A DNA stretch of 64,000 bases from contig NZ_JABFHI010000002.1 of the NCBI RefSeq assembly GCF_013112225.1, positions 248,001 through 312,000 of the forward strand, in the 5' to 3' direction. A program made the position numbers and the translations under genes. This document shows, piece after piece, positions 1 to 10,701 of the stretch. The notes beneath the pieces are model-generated. The model did not search any database. It worked only from the letters and a program-made list of their open reading frames with translations, and had not been told where the DNA came from. Every line of letters starts with the position of its first letter. The first letter of the stretch is position 1. Origin of the DNA: Vreelandella azerica. Its GTDB lineage: Bacteria; Pseudomonadota; Gammaproteobacteria; Pseudomonadales; Halomonadaceae.

Positions 1-1
1 T

Positions 2-1083
2 CGCGCCGAGAAGAAGCGCTTCTTGTTTGCCAGTTACCTGGCCACAGTGGTTGCTACGGCGCTGCTCTACTTTGTGGAACCTGGCTATATATGGCTGGGG
101 ATGCTGCTGATCATCGTGTCCAATTATGCCTATTCCATGGGCGAGTCCTTTATTGCCGCGTTTTTGCCTGAACTGGGCCCACCGGAGTTTCTGGGCAAAA
201 TTTCCGGTTTTGGCTGGGCACTGGGCTATATCGGTGGCCTGTGCGCGGCAGGCTTCACCCTGATTGTGCTGGGCGAGGCCAGCGCTGAAAACTATGAGCG
301 GATTCGCTGGGTGGGGCCTTTTGCAGCAGGCTTTTTCTGCTGGCGGCTATTCCAACCTTTGTATGGCTGAAAGAACGCGGTCAGGCGCAGTCGGTGGCCA
401 CTAACTATCACCAGATTGCCTGGCGGCGAGTGACCACCACTCTGCATGAACTACATCGCTTCCAGGATCTCAGCCGATTCCTTGTCTCGCTGCTGTTTTC
501 AATGGCGGGGGTCTACATCATTATTGCCTTTGCGTTTATCTACGGTGCTCAGGTGATTGGCTGGGATGAAAGTGTCCGTAATATCATGTTTATCATTGTT
601 CAGATAACCGCCGCTGCCGGCGCGGTGGGGCTGGGCTGGGTACAGGATCGTATTGGCGCCAAGCGCACCTACCAGATCACCTTGCTGCTGTGGGTGTCGG
701 CGATTATCGCCATCTGGGCAACGCCACAGGTCACGGCTCTGGTCAACCATCAGTTTGGCTGGCAATGGCAGGCACAGTACGTCTTTCTTGTGGTCGGGTG
801 TCTGGCCGGTTTAAGCCTGGGATCCAGCCAATCGGCCAGCCGTGCCCTGGTCGGGGTGTTTTCGCCGCTTTCCAAGTCTGCGGAGTTTTTTGGCTTCTGG
901 GGGTTGGCCAACAAGCTGGCGGGTGTGCTGGGCATTGTGATGTTAGGCAGCCTACAGGCGGTGGTGGGGCTGCAGGGAGCTATCCTGCTGTGCGCGCTCC
1001 TGTTTGTAGTGGCGATTTTGGTCTGCATGGGTGTCAATGAGCGCCGTGGCCGTGAGGCGGCACAGCAATGGCGCGGCCTTTGA
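2..1083 (+). CDS. MFS transporter of the UMF1/Atg22-like family, 5' end outside the window, one frameshift
   Basis: This is the C-terminal part of a 12-helix major facilitator protein, read from base 2 with its start upstream of the window. Successive hydrophobic helices and the segment GESFIAAFLPELGPPEFLG resemble UMF1-family exporters related to Atg22; the substrate is not evident. The frame from base 2 stops at 370 and the second half opens near 394. Adding one T to the T run at 332-336 fuses them into one continuous helix-loop reading through residues IPTFVWLKER. The break is probably a sequencing deletion, but a real mutation cannot be excluded. It is followed after 40 bp by the protease gene on the same strand. 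Confidence 0.75.
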
Positions 1084-1123
1084 GTTTGTTATTGAAACTT
1101 TAGGCGGCCAGGAGAGACAAACA

Positions 1124-1648
1124 ATGAGATGGCGCGAGTATGGCAGTAGCCTGATGATGATGTTGTTATTCTGGGTGCTGCTAATGGCGGTGGGCACTTG
1201 GTGGGTTCATGGCGGCTGGCAAGCCATGCTGCATCCTAATACGCACATTCTGGAAACTGCTGAGCCGGGCAAACCGCTGACGCTCAAACGTAATCGTGCT
1301 GGCCATTTTGAAGCCCCAGGTTTCATTAACGGGCAGCCGGTCACTTTTTTGCTGGATACCGGTGCTACCTACGTGGCTGTGCCCGCCAACCTGGCTGATG
1401 AACTGGGCCTGGAACCCGGTCGCAGCACCTGGTTCAACACTGCTAATGGCCGGGTCGAAGGGGCCTTGACGCACTTGGATGAGGTGCGCTTGGGCGCTAT
1501 TCATATGGCGGATGTACAGGGCTCGATCAGCCCGGAAAGCGAACAGGATATCGTGCTGCTGGGAATGAGTTTTCTTGGCTTGCTCAATATTCAGATGCAG
1601 CAGGGCGAGATGAGAATTCGACCTCCTGAAGAAGCGGTATCGCAATAA
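1124..1648 (+). CDS. Membrane-anchored retroviral-type aspartic protease (clan AA, TIGR02281-like)
   Basis: A protein of about 174 residues with one N-terminal transmembrane helix (roughly residues 10-30) followed by a periplasmic domain. The domain carries the retropepsin-type active-site motif FLLDTGATYVAVP, where Asp of DTGA would be catalytic as half of a dimer. The length fits the single-domain bacterial family in which dimerisation completes the active site. The ATG at 1124 is chosen because GGAG lies about 10 bases upstream; an in-frame start at 1031 would overlap the transporter gene. The substrate is unknown. It could form a small operon with the next gene, a 59-residue membrane protein. 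Confidence 0.8.
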   Translation: MRWREYGSSLMMMLLFWVLLMAVGTWWVHGGWQAMLHPNTHILETAEPGKPLTLKRNRAGHFEAPGFINGQPVTFLLDTGATYVAVPANLADELGLEPGRSTWFNTANGRVEGALTHLDEVRLGAIHMADVQGSISPESEQDIVLLGMSFLGLLNIQMQQGEMRIRPPEEAVSQ

Positions 1649-1723
1649 ATGGCGACGGTTGACGGCAGGTCGAGGCAGGCTGATTGACTTTATTTTTTAC
1701 GTTAAACAGAGAAGAGAGACACA

Positions 1724-1903
1724 ATGGGAATTGAAGTAGGCGGGCTGCTGGGCCTGATCTGGTTGGTTATTCTGATTTGGGCCATTGTCAAGGTTGCCAA
1801 AAGCTCATCAGGTGCCATATCCAAACTGTTATGGATCCTGATTCTGCTGTTTTTCCCGCTGGTCGGGTTTATTATCTGGCTGCTGCTGGGGCCTAAGGGA
1901 TAG
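1724..1903 (+). CDS. Small PLDc_N-domain membrane protein
   Basis: A 59-residue protein made almost entirely of two hydrophobic helices (about residues 5-24 and 35-55), separated by a short polar turn KVAKSSSG. The ending WLLLGPKG resembles the small PLDc_N proteins, which match the N-terminal membrane segment of cardiolipin synthases but lack the catalytic part. A purine-rich GAGAAGAGAG sits just before the ATG. It probably acts in the inner membrane; no enzymatic role is expected. Function unknown. Confidence 0.75.
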   Translation: MGIEVGGLLGLIWLVILIWAIVKVAKSSSGAISKLLWILILLFFPLVGFIIWLLLGPKG

Positions 1904-1991
1904 CCAGCCTCAGGCCCGTTGATAATGATGTTTCTATCAGGAGCTAAGCATTGACGCTTGCCTTCTGTACTTTGGTCTGCATCTTGAACGG

Positions 1992-2126
1992 TTATTCGTT
2001 ATTGTCTTCTTTTACCGGCATTCTATAGTGCCCGGGCACTTTTAGACGCTCGCCATTAGGTAAGTCGTAAATCTGAGTGGGGACATAGACACGTTTGATA
2101 ATGCTTTTGGGTTTGCTGTCAGGCAT
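1992..2126 (-). CDS. Small conserved-looking hypothetical protein, 44 residues
   Basis: A short reading frame beginning MPDSKPKSIIKRVYVPTQ and ending KEDNNE. It is preceded by a strong Shine-Dalgarno AAGGAGG (plus-strand 2134-2140) at good spacing, the main reason to call it. The protein is basic at the N-terminus and hydrophilic, with no membrane segment or cysteine motif. I do not recognise it. It stands alone between the PLDc_N gene and the response regulator, on the opposite strand to both. Confidence 0.5.
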   Translation of the reverse strand: MPDSKPKSIIKRVYVPTQIYDLPNGERLKVPGHYRMPVKEDNNE

Positions 2127-2322
2127 TGTCGTTGCCTCCTTAAAAGTTGACATTTCTTGACATTCCCACCTTAGTCGCCCGGCGAGAGGGATTCAAGGCG
2201 TCATATATCGGCTGAAACTAATAAAAATGTGCATTTCAAGACGATTAAAGCAGGTGAATATGGCTTTTTCAGGTATCCTGATACAGTGTAAACAGATGTT
2301 TCTTTGGCGGTTGATATAAGAA

Positions 2323-3114
2323 ATGCAAAAGATTCAAGTGGAGTATATAAAACAAATGGTCGATGATTTAGAGAAGCGATTTGAGGAATTAGGCAATGAA
2401 GAGCCTGTGGCTCCAGATTTTCCTGATCAGGATCATGTGCTGATTATTGAAGATGATAAGCGCCTGGCTGAGCTGACCCGTGATTATCTGGAAGCCAATG
2501 GTTTCCAGGTATCGCTTGAGGCAGATGGTGCCAAAGGGGTAGAGCGTATTCTGACCTTGCAGCCGGATCTAGTGGTTCTTGATCTGATGCTGCCAGGAGA
2601 AGATGGGTTATCAATATGTCGGCGAGTGCGGCCTAATTTTTCTGGCCCTATCATGATGATGACGGCGCGCACTGATGACCTGGATCAGGTGCTGGGCCTG
2701 GAAATGGGCGCTGATGATTACGTCTCCAAACCGGTTCAGCCACGAGTATTACTGGCCCGGATGCGCGCCCTATTGCGTCGAGCTGACCAGCCATCGCCCA
2801 CTGGCGAAGTTCGATTACGTTTTGAGAATCTTGAAATTGATAACGCAACCCGGGAGGCCTGGCTGTCAGGAGAGCGCATTGACCTGACCAGCGCAGAATT
2901 TGACCTGCTATGGTTGCTCGCCAGCAATGCAGGCCACGTGCTGACTCGGGAAGAAATTTTTACTGAGTTGCGCGGTATCAAATATGATGGCCAGGATCGT
3001 TCGATTGATGTACGTGTGTCGCGTATCCGCCCGAAGATTGGTGACGACCCTCACCAGCCGCATCGCATCAAGACCGTGCGCAGCAAAGGCTATCTGTTTG
3101 TTAAGGATAGCTAG
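2323..3114 (+). CDS. OmpR-family response regulator, RstA-like
   Basis: A two-domain regulator: a receiver domain (about residues 39-155) with the acidic pocket IIEDD, phospho-acceptor Asp87 in VVLDLMLPGEDG and the conserved Lys of SKPVQPR, then a winged-helix DNA-binding domain (about 165-263) ending RIKTVRSKGYLFV. The C-terminal half, with LRGIKYDGQDRSIDV, is close to E. coli RstA. It is followed 53 bp later by an RstB-like kinase and surely pairs with it. The frame carries an unusual N-terminal extension of about 37 charged residues; an internal GTG near 2407 would remove it, so the start is uncertain. Target genes cannot be read from the sequence. Confidence 0.85.
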   Translation: MQKIQVEYIKQMVDDLEKRFEELGNEEPVAPDFPDQDHVLIIEDDKRLAELTRDYLEANGFQVSLEADGAKGVERILTLQPDLVVLDLMLPGEDGLSICRRVRPNFSGPIMMMTARTDDLDQVLGLEMGADDYVSKPVQPRVLLARMRALLRRADQPSPTGEVRLRFENLEIDNATREAWLSGERIDLTSAEFDLLWLLASNAGHVLTREEIFTELRGIKYDGQDRSIDVRVSRIRPKIGDDPHQPHRIKTVRSKGYLFVKDS

Positions 3115-3167
3115 AGTAGAACAAAAGCGAAGGACGATGACTGCTTGCCGGGCAAGCTGAGAGGATT

Positions 3168-4780
3168 ATGCGCTGGATAAAATACCGTGGCTCCTTTTTA
3201 CGCTTTTATCTGCTTCTGGGGCTAACGCTGTTGGCAATCTTCCTGATTGCCATGACAGGGCGGATCTTGATTGAGAAGGTGGGCCACGATGATTATCGGG
3301 AGCAGTTAGCACACTTTCCCATGGCGGTGCTAATGGCTGAACTTGCGCCGTTGTCAGTCGTTGAGCGTGAACAGCGCCTGCCTGCACTGAGCCAGCGGCT
3401 GGGTTCAACGGTGGAGCTTGATCTGGTGTCTGTGGCAGACGCTGACCTGACCTTTTTCGAACAGCAGCGCTTGAATCGCGGCGGCGTACTGGTTGAAACC
3501 GCCCCATGGCGGTTGCGTCAACGCCTGAGGAACTCTTCCTGGTTACTCAGCCTGACCCTGGATGAATGGCAAGAGCAGCAGTGGCAGGCAACGGTAGCGC
3601 TAGCCGCTGAAGGTCTGGCTAGCCTACCCTTAGAGCGCCGTGAAGCGCGTCTTGACGAACTGGCCAGTACACGCTGGAGCTTGCGCCTGGCCAATCAGCT
3701 GCCGGACGATCTGTCTGTCCAGCAGCACCAGACGCTGGCCCGCGGCGAAGTGGTCACCCGCCTTGCTGGGGAACGCCTCGATATCACCCTGTTAACCCCT
3801 CTTTCAGGCACATCGCCACTAGGCCCTCCATGGCTTGAAGCTGAGCTTCCCGCCTATGACGACCCCTTGCCGCTGCACCTGCATCTGATGCTGCTATTGA
3901 GCGTCATGATGATTCTCACCCTGGTGATCTACCTGATCATGCGCAATATCGAATCACGTATGGCTCGCCTGGAGCTGGCTGCCACGCGTATTGCCAGCGG
4001 TCGTCTGGAAACACGTGTCAAAGTCCAGCAAGGTGATTTTCTCGGCCGTCTGGGCATGGCATTCAATGCCATGGCAAGCCAGGTGCAGACGCTGTTGCGC
4101 GGCCAGCAGGAGATGATTCGCGCTGTTTCCCATGAGCTGCGCACGCCAGTGGCACGAATTCGCTTTGCCGTACAGATGGTGGAAGACATGACCGATAAAC
4201 CGGTCATTCAACGCCAACTGCAAGGTATCGACGCCGATATTTCCGAGCTGGATAAGCTGGTTGACGAGATTCTTACTTATGCGCGCCTGGATGGTGATGC
4301 CGTCAATGCGACCGAGATGGAAACCTCGCTGGTAGATTGCCGTGCCATGGTAGAGCGGGTGCTGGATACTCTGGCGCCACTGCATGACAACATGACCCTG
4401 GCGCTGTTGCCTGGGCCTGATACAGAGCTGCTTGCCGAACCGCGCTATTTGCAGCGGGCACTACAGAATCTGGTCAGCAATGCTTGCCGATATGGCCGTT
4501 CTCGCGTCGAAGTGCGAGTTTGGGATGAGCCACACCTGGTGCGCATCGATGTAGAGGATGATGGCCCCGGGGTGCCGAAAGAGTCGCGCACAGAGATTTT
4601 CAAGCCCTTTACCCGCCTGGATGACAGCCGTGCACGTAGCTCTGGCGGCTATGGTCTGGGCCTTTCGATTGTGCAGAAAATTATCATCAGGCACGGGGGA
4701 GTATCACCACTGACACTAGCCCCCACCTGGGTGGCGCGCGTTTTACGCTGTTGATTCCATATCGCGATTCGCTGGCTTGA
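3168..4780 (+). CDS. Sensor histidine kinase, RstB-like; frameshift near the C-terminus
   Basis: An inner-membrane sensor kinase with TM1 at about residues 10-32, a periplasmic sensor of about 200 residues, TM2 at about 237-259, HAMP, the H-box SHELRTPVARIRF with phospho-acceptor His322, an N-box LQNLVSNACRYG and G-boxes DDGPGVP and GGYGLGLSIV. Architecture and motifs resemble RstB, the partner of the RstA-like regulator upstream. The uncorrected frame stops at 4754 after an anomalous tail. Adding one G to the G5 run at 4695-4699 restores the usual ending GGARFTLLIPYRD and moves the stop to 4780. The 3' end overlaps metR by 38 bp convergently. Confidence 0.85.
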
Positions 4781-5680
4781 TCCCCGCGAGTACCGCAAAA
4801 GAGGTGGCACGTGCGGTGTCCAGAAAATCTTTTATCCACGGCATTTCCAGGCTTTCTTCGCGAATGGCTGCGTATAAGGTGTTCCATACTCCCTGTTCGC
4901 CGAGCTTGACCGCTACGACATAATCGCGCTGCAGGTATTCGGTCAGTGCCCAGTTGGGAAGAGCGCACACGCCACGACCACTGGCCACCAGTTGCATCAT
5001 CATTAGGGTAAGTTCAGCGGTGCGGATTTCTTTGGGCCGTACCTTGGCGGGGGTCAGGAAATGGCTAAATACATCCAGGCGGGTGTGCTCAACCGGATAG
5101 GTGATCAGGGTTTCATCAGCAAGCTGTGACGGTGTGACAAAGCGCTGCTGTGCAAAAGGGTGCTGACGGGCAACTGCCAATAAGCCTTCATAGCGAAAGA
5201 GCGGCGCATAGTGAACGCCTTCCAGCGGCTGGGGATCGGCTGTAATCACCAGATCCAGCTGCTCACGGGCAAGCGCCGGTAAAGGGTCAAAATGATGCCC
5301 CCGGGTATATCGATTTCCACTTCCGGCCAGTGGTCACGAAAATGATCCACCGTGGGCATCAGCCACTGAAAACAGCTGTGGCATTCGATAGCCATATGCA
5401 GGCGCCCTTGTTCAGCGCCGGCCATTTTGGCGATATCCCGCTCGGCACGGCGCACTTCCGGCAGGATGCTGTCAGCCAGGTGAAGAAGCCGCAGACCCGC
5501 CCGGGTAAATTCCACCGGGCGGGTTTTGCGTACAAAAAGCGCGGCATCCATACGGTTTTCCAAATCTTTCAGCTGATGGGAAAGTGCCGATTGGGTCAGG
5601 TGTACCCGCTCGGCCGCTTCCACCAGAGAACCCGTTTCACGCAGGGCCAGCAAGGTGCGCAGATGGCGTAATTCGATCAT
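4743..5680 (-). CDS. metR: LysR-type regulator MetR; one frameshift
   Basis: A LysR-family activator of methionine biosynthesis that uses homocysteine as coinducer in enterobacteria. The N-terminal helix-turn-helix (residues 1-60) begins MIELRHLRTLLALRETGSL, and the MetR-characteristic AIECHSCFQWLMP and ETLITYPVEHTRLDVF are visible, close to E. coli MetR throughout. The frame breaks at 5298-5302, a run of five C on the plus strand. Restoring a sixth joins DIPGGHHFDPLPAL to LDLVITADPQPL. It starts 12 bp downstream of the ppk stop on the same strand and may be co-transcribed. No metE or metH target lies in this window. Confidence 0.85.
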
Positions 5681-5692
5681 CCTACGAGCATA

Positions 5693-7882
5693 TCAGCTTT
5701 TCGACGCATAGGCGTAAAGTAAGGTTTCCTGGGCGCTGATCGGGGCGCCGTCGCCATGGCCCTGGAGTTGATAGCTGCCGTCTGATTGCAGTAGCCAGCT
5801 CTGGCAGTTGTCCACCAGGTAGGTCTCCAGATCTTTACGTACCCGGGTCGCAAGTTTTTTATCCAGCAGCGGAAAACAGGTTTCCACCCGGTGGAACATG
5901 TTGCGCGCCATAAAGTCAGCGCTGGAACACCAGGTTTCCGGCTTGCCGTCGTTATGGAAGTGAAATACCCGGGTATGCTCCAGGAAACGGCCAATAATCG
6001 AACGGACACGGATGTTCTCGGAGACGCCTTCAATGCCGGGTTTCAGACAGCACATGCCGCGAATGATCAGATCACATTCCACCCCTGCCTGAGAAGCGCG
6101 GTAGAGGGCCTTGATCAGCTTCGGCTCGGTCAGCGAGTTACATTTGACGATGATATGGGCACGTTTGCCCTTGCGGGCATTCTGGGCTTCTCGGTCAATC
6201 ATTTCACAAAGCCGCTCATGCAGCGTGAAGGGTGCGTGCAGCAGGGTGTCAATGCGCCGTGCCCGGCCCATGCCGGAGAGCTGCTGGAAAACTCGGTGAA
6301 CGTCGGCACACAGGGCTTCGTTAGCGGTCAGCAGGCTGTAGTCTGTATACAGCTTGGCCGTCTTGGAGTGATAGTTGCCGGTGCCAAGGTGCGCATAGTG
6401 ACGCAGCGCGCCTTTTTCACGCCGCACGATATGCATCATCTTGGCGTGAGTTTTGTAGGCCATGACCCCATAGATGACGATAGCGCCAGCTTCCTGCAGG
6501 CGCGAGGCGAGCTGCAGGTTATCGGCTTCATCAAAGCGCGCGCGCAGCTCAATCACCACGGTGACTTCCTTGCCCTGGCTTGCCGCATCTACCAGGGCGC
6601 TAACAATCGGGGAATCCGCACCGGTGCGGTAGAGGGTCTGTTTGATTGCCAGTACGTCCGGGTCGCGAGCGGCTTCGCTGAGCAGATCCTCAATGGGGGT
6701 AAAGGACTGAAACGGATGATGCAGTAGAATATCGCTTTTGCTGATGGCGTTAAACAGGCTGCCGCTCTTGAGTGACTTGGGTACACCGGGCGTAAAGGGG
6801 CGATAAAGCATCTCGGGCCGGTCAACGTCGCCCAGTACGGCCATCATGCGGGTCAGGTTGACTGGGCCCTCTACCCGGTAAAGATCTTCCTGTTCCAGGT
6901 TAAACTGGCGCAGCAGGAAGTTGATCAGGTCTTCCGGGCAGTTATCCGCCACTTCAAGGCGTACCCCGCTGCCATAGCGGCGGGCAAGTAATTCTCCGCG
7001 TAGCGCAGAGGCCAGGTCGGAGACTTCTTCCGGGTCGACGGTCATATCCGCGTTGCGGGTCAGGCGGAATTGGTAGCAGCCGCGTACCTGCATGCCGGGG
7101 AACAGCTCTTCGGCATGGGCATGAATCATCGAGGACAGGAAGACATATTCCGAATAGCCTTCTTCACACAGTTCCTTGGGTAGCGTCATCAGACGCGGCA
7201 GCGAGCGTGGGGCAGGCAGAATCGCCATGCCTCCGGCACGGCCAAAGGCATCCTTGCCTTCAAGCTCAACAATAAAGTTAAGGCTTTTGTTAACCAGGCG
7301 GGGGAAGGGGTGAGAGGGGTCCAACCCGATAGGGCTGATGACCGGCATTATTTCGTTGTTGAACATTTCCCGCACCCAGTCTTTCTGGGCTTGAGTCCAC
7401 TGGCTGCGGCGCCGAAAACGCAGGCCTTGAGCTTCCAGGGCAGGCAAGAGGGTATCGTTGAGAATCTTGTACTGGCGGGCAATCTGCTCGTGAGCGATCT
7501 GTGAGATTTCGCTCAGCACGGCTTTAGGCAGTCGGCCATCGGCCCCTGTGGTGTCATCACCCAAGGCGATTTGATGCTTCAGGCCAGCGACCCGTATCTC
7601 AAAAAACTCATCCATATTGGACGAGAAAATAAGCAGGAACATCAGGCGGTTAAGTAATGGGTGCGCGTCATCCAGGGCCTGTTCAAGCACGCGGATATTG
7701 AACTGCAGATGAGAAAGTTCGCGGTTGAAATACAGCTGGGGATCATCCAGATCGGTTTCCAACTGACTTTCCCGTGCTTGCACACCGGTGGTAGTGCGGT
7801 TAACCCGCAAGGTCGGCGTGTCGTGTTCTCCAGCCATGGATTCAGTCCCTGTCTTCGGTTGTTGTTCACCGGTGGTATCCAT
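5693..7882 (-). CDS. ppk: Polyphosphate kinase 1
   Basis: PPK1 makes long-chain polyphosphate reversibly from ATP. The protein has about 729 residues, as usual for the family. The N and head domains open with DPQLYFNRELSHLQFN, and the catalytic C-terminal domains contain AHLGTGNYHSKTAKLYTDY, with the phospho-accepting His in this region, and FHFHNDGKPETWCSSADF. An extra N-terminal tail of about 45 polar residues precedes the conserved core. The ATG at 7882 is preferred over GTG at 7885 because AGGAG lies 5 bases before it. The gene lies downstream of hemB, an arrangement also seen in pseudomonads. Confidence 0.95.
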   Translation of the reverse strand: MDTTGEQQPKTGTESMAGEHDTPTLRVNRTTTGVQARESQLETDLDDPQLYFNRELSHLQFNIRVLEQALDDAHPLLNRLMFLLIFSSNMDEFFEIRVAGLKHQIALGDDTTGADGRLPKAVLSEISQIAHEQIARQYKILNDTLLPALEAQGLRFRRRSQWTQAQKDWVREMFNNEIMPVISPIGLDPSHPFPRLVNKSLNFIVELEGKDAFGRAGGMAILPAPRSLPRLMTLPKELCEEGYSEYVFLSSMIHAHAEELFPGMQVRGCYQFRLTRNADMTVDPEEVSDLASALRGELLARRYGSGVRLEVADNCPEDLINFLLRQFNLEQEDLYRVEGPVNLTRMMAVLGDVDRPEMLYRPFTPGVPKSLKSGSLFNAISKSDILLHHPFQSFTPIEDLLSEAARDPDVLAIKQTLYRTGADSPIVSALVDAASQGKEVTVVIELRARFDEADNLQLASRLQEAGAIVIYGVMAYKTHAKMMHIVRREKGALRHYAHLGTGNYHSKTAKLYTDYSLLTANEALCADVHRVFQQLSGMGRARRIDTLLHAPFTLHERLCEMIDREAQNARKGKRAHIIVKCNSLTEPKLIKALYRASQAGVECDLIIRGMCCLKPGIEGVSENIRVRSIIGRFLEHTRVFHFHNDGKPETWCSSADFMARNMFHRVETCFPLLDKKLATRVRKDLETYLVDNCQSWLLQSDGSYQLQGHGDGAPISAQETLLYAYASKS

Positions 7883-8003
7883 CACTGCTCCTGATTCATC
7901 AAATTTGCCATTCTTTCTTCCATTATGGACGATAAAAATGACAAATGGGTGTCACCAAAAGGTCATCTGGCGTTCATTGGCCAGAATGGACAGCCGTGCC
8001 TGT

Positions 8004-9080
<1,077 letters not shown>

Positions 9081-9171
9081 CTACTGATAAGGCGAAAGCT
9101 GGCTTGTGGCTGTCACATAAACTGCCTAAAGTAGACGGCTGTTAATAAAATGCTATACAAGAGGATACTTC

Positions 9172-9831
9172 ATGACAAAACAGGTCGCAGTCATTCTGGC
9201 CGGATGCGGTGTATACGACGGCTCCGAAATCTATGAAACCACTTTGACGCTGCTGCGTCTGGATCAGCTGGGTATTGGTTATCACTGCTTTGCACCGGAT
9301 ATGGATCAGCATCAGGTGATTAATCATGTCACCCAGCAAACCACACAAGGCGAAACGCGCAACGTGCTGGAAGAGTCAGCTCGGCTGGCGCGTGGTGATA
9401 TCAGCCCGTTAAGTGAGCTGGATGCTGGTAATTTTGATGCGGTGATTGTGCCCGGCGGCTTCGGGGTGGCACAGAACCTGTGTGATTTCGCCGTTCAGGG
9501 CGACAATATGCAGGTTCTGGAACCGCTTAAAGAGGTGCTGGAAGCCTTCCGTGAAGACGCCAAGCCAATTGGTCTGATATGTATTGCGCCGGTCATGGTG
9601 CCGCGCCTGCTCGGGGAAGGCATTGCTGTCACTATTGGCCACGACCCTGGGGTTGCCGGCGCCATCAGCGCCATGGGCGGCCTGCACCGCAGCTGCGGCG
9701 TTGAAGAGATTGTGGTCGATTTTGAGAACCGTGTGGTGACCACTCCCGCCTATATGCTGGCGACCCGGATCAGCGAGGCCGCCACCGGGGTTTTCAAACT
9801 GGTAGAACGCATTGATGAAATGATGGGCTGA
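9172..9831 (+). CDS. elbB: ElbB-type glyoxalase (DJ-1/PfpI superfamily)
   Basis: A cytoplasmic protein of 219 residues in the DJ-1/PfpI fold, close to E. coli ElbB: MTKQVAVILAGCGVYDGSEI, DAVIVPGGFGVAQNL and the nucleophile-elbow region PIGLICIAPVMVP with its Cys. ElbB was named from isoprenoid biosynthesis and shows glyoxalase III activity in E. coli; its physiological role remains unclear. A ribosome site GAGGA lies upstream. The gene ends at a strong bidirectional terminator shared with tatC. Confidence 0.93.
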   Translation: MTKQVAVILAGCGVYDGSEIYETTLTLLRLDQLGIGYHCFAPDMDQHQVINHVTQQTTQGETRNVLEESARLARGDISPLSELDAGNFDAVIVPGGFGVAQNLCDFAVQGDNMQVLEPLKEVLEAFREDAKPIGLICIAPVMVPRLLGEGIAVTIGHDPGVAGAISAMGGLHRSCGVEEIVVDFENRVVTTPAYMLATRISEAATGVFKLVERIDEMMG

Positions 9832-9848
9832 CAGGGCGTTAACTAATT

Positions 9849-9889
9849 AAAAAACCTCCGCTATGTGGATGATAGCGAAGGTTTTTTTA
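9849..9889. terminator. Bidirectional Rho-independent terminator between elbB and tatC
   Basis: The inverted repeat AACCTCCGCTAT / ATAGCGAAGGTT, with one mismatch and a 7-base loop, is flanked by an A run on the left and a T run on the right. It can therefore end transcription of both convergent genes. Confidence 0.85.
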
Positions 9890-9912
9890 TGCAAGCTTAT
9901 AAAGTTTAAGCG

Positions 9913-10701
9913 TTAGCCGTTCTCGCTGAGCTCGTCTTCTTCTGCATCCTTGACGGCTTTGCGGCGTACCAACCTTCCAAACAGCAGACCAACCTCGTAA
10001 AGCAGGTACATGGGCACGGCCAGCAGGCTTTGCGAGACCACATCGGGCGGTGTCAGCAGCATGCCGACTACAAAGCAGCCGAGAATGATATAGGGGCGCT
10101 TCTTGGAAAGACTTTCCACGGTGGTAGCGCCACTGAAAATCAGCAGGAAAGTGGCAATCGGAATTTCAAACGCCACCCCAAAGGCGAAAAACAGCTTCAA
10201 CACAAAATTCAGATACTGGTTGATATCCGTCATTACCTGAATCTCTTCCGGACCCGTCTGGGTGAAGAAGGCAAACAGTAACGGAAACACCACGTAATAG
10301 GCAAAGGCGGCTCCCGCATAGAAAAGCCCGACGCTTGATATCAGCAGCGGAATCGCCAGCGCCTTTTCATTATCGTAAAGCCCGGGCGCAACAAACGACC
10401 ACGCCTGATGAAGAATGAAGGGCACCGCCGCAAATACTGCCACCACAAGGGTTAGCTTGAAGGGCGCCAGAAAGGGCGAAGCCACTTCGGTGGCAATCAT
10501 CTGCGAGCCTTCAGGCAGCAGTGCCATTAGCGGTTGGGCCACAAATGTGTAGATATCATTGGCAAACGCGTACAGGCCAAGAAAGATCACCAGCACGACT
10601 ATCACGGCACGCATCAGGCGTGAGCGAAGTTCGATCAGGTGTTCAATCAAAGGTGCTTGTGCCTGTTTGGCTTGCTGATCCTGAGAGTCACCGCTGCTCA
10701 T
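9913..10701 (-). CDS. tatC: Sec-independent translocase subunit TatC
   Basis: The polytopic core receptor of the twin-arginine translocase, which binds the RR signal peptide. Six hydrophobic helices are visible; the N-terminal cytoplasmic segment APLIEHLIELRSRL and the loop with FTQTGPEEIQVMTDI match TatC. Length 262 residues is usual. The start overlaps the tatB stop by 4 bp, indicating translational coupling. Folded cofactor-containing proteins are its substrates. Confidence 0.96.
   Translation of the reverse strand: MSSGDSQDQQAKQAQAPLIEHLIELRSRLMRAVIVVLVIFLGLYAFANDIYTFVAQPLMALLPEGSQMIATEVASPFLAPFKLTLVVAVFAAVPFILHQAWSFVAPGLYDNEKALAIPLLISSVGLFYAGAAFAYYVVFPLLFAFFTQTGPEEIQVMTDINQYLNFVLKLFFAFGVAFEIPIATFLLIFSGATTVESLSKKRPYIILGCFVVGMLLTPPDVVSQSLLAVPMYLLYEVGLLFGRLVRRKAVKDAEEDELSENG

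Noticed and set aside
7886..8003. A possible Pho box upstream of ppk
   Set aside because: The two TGTCA-like words match the consensus poorly and are in the wrong orientation for ppk.
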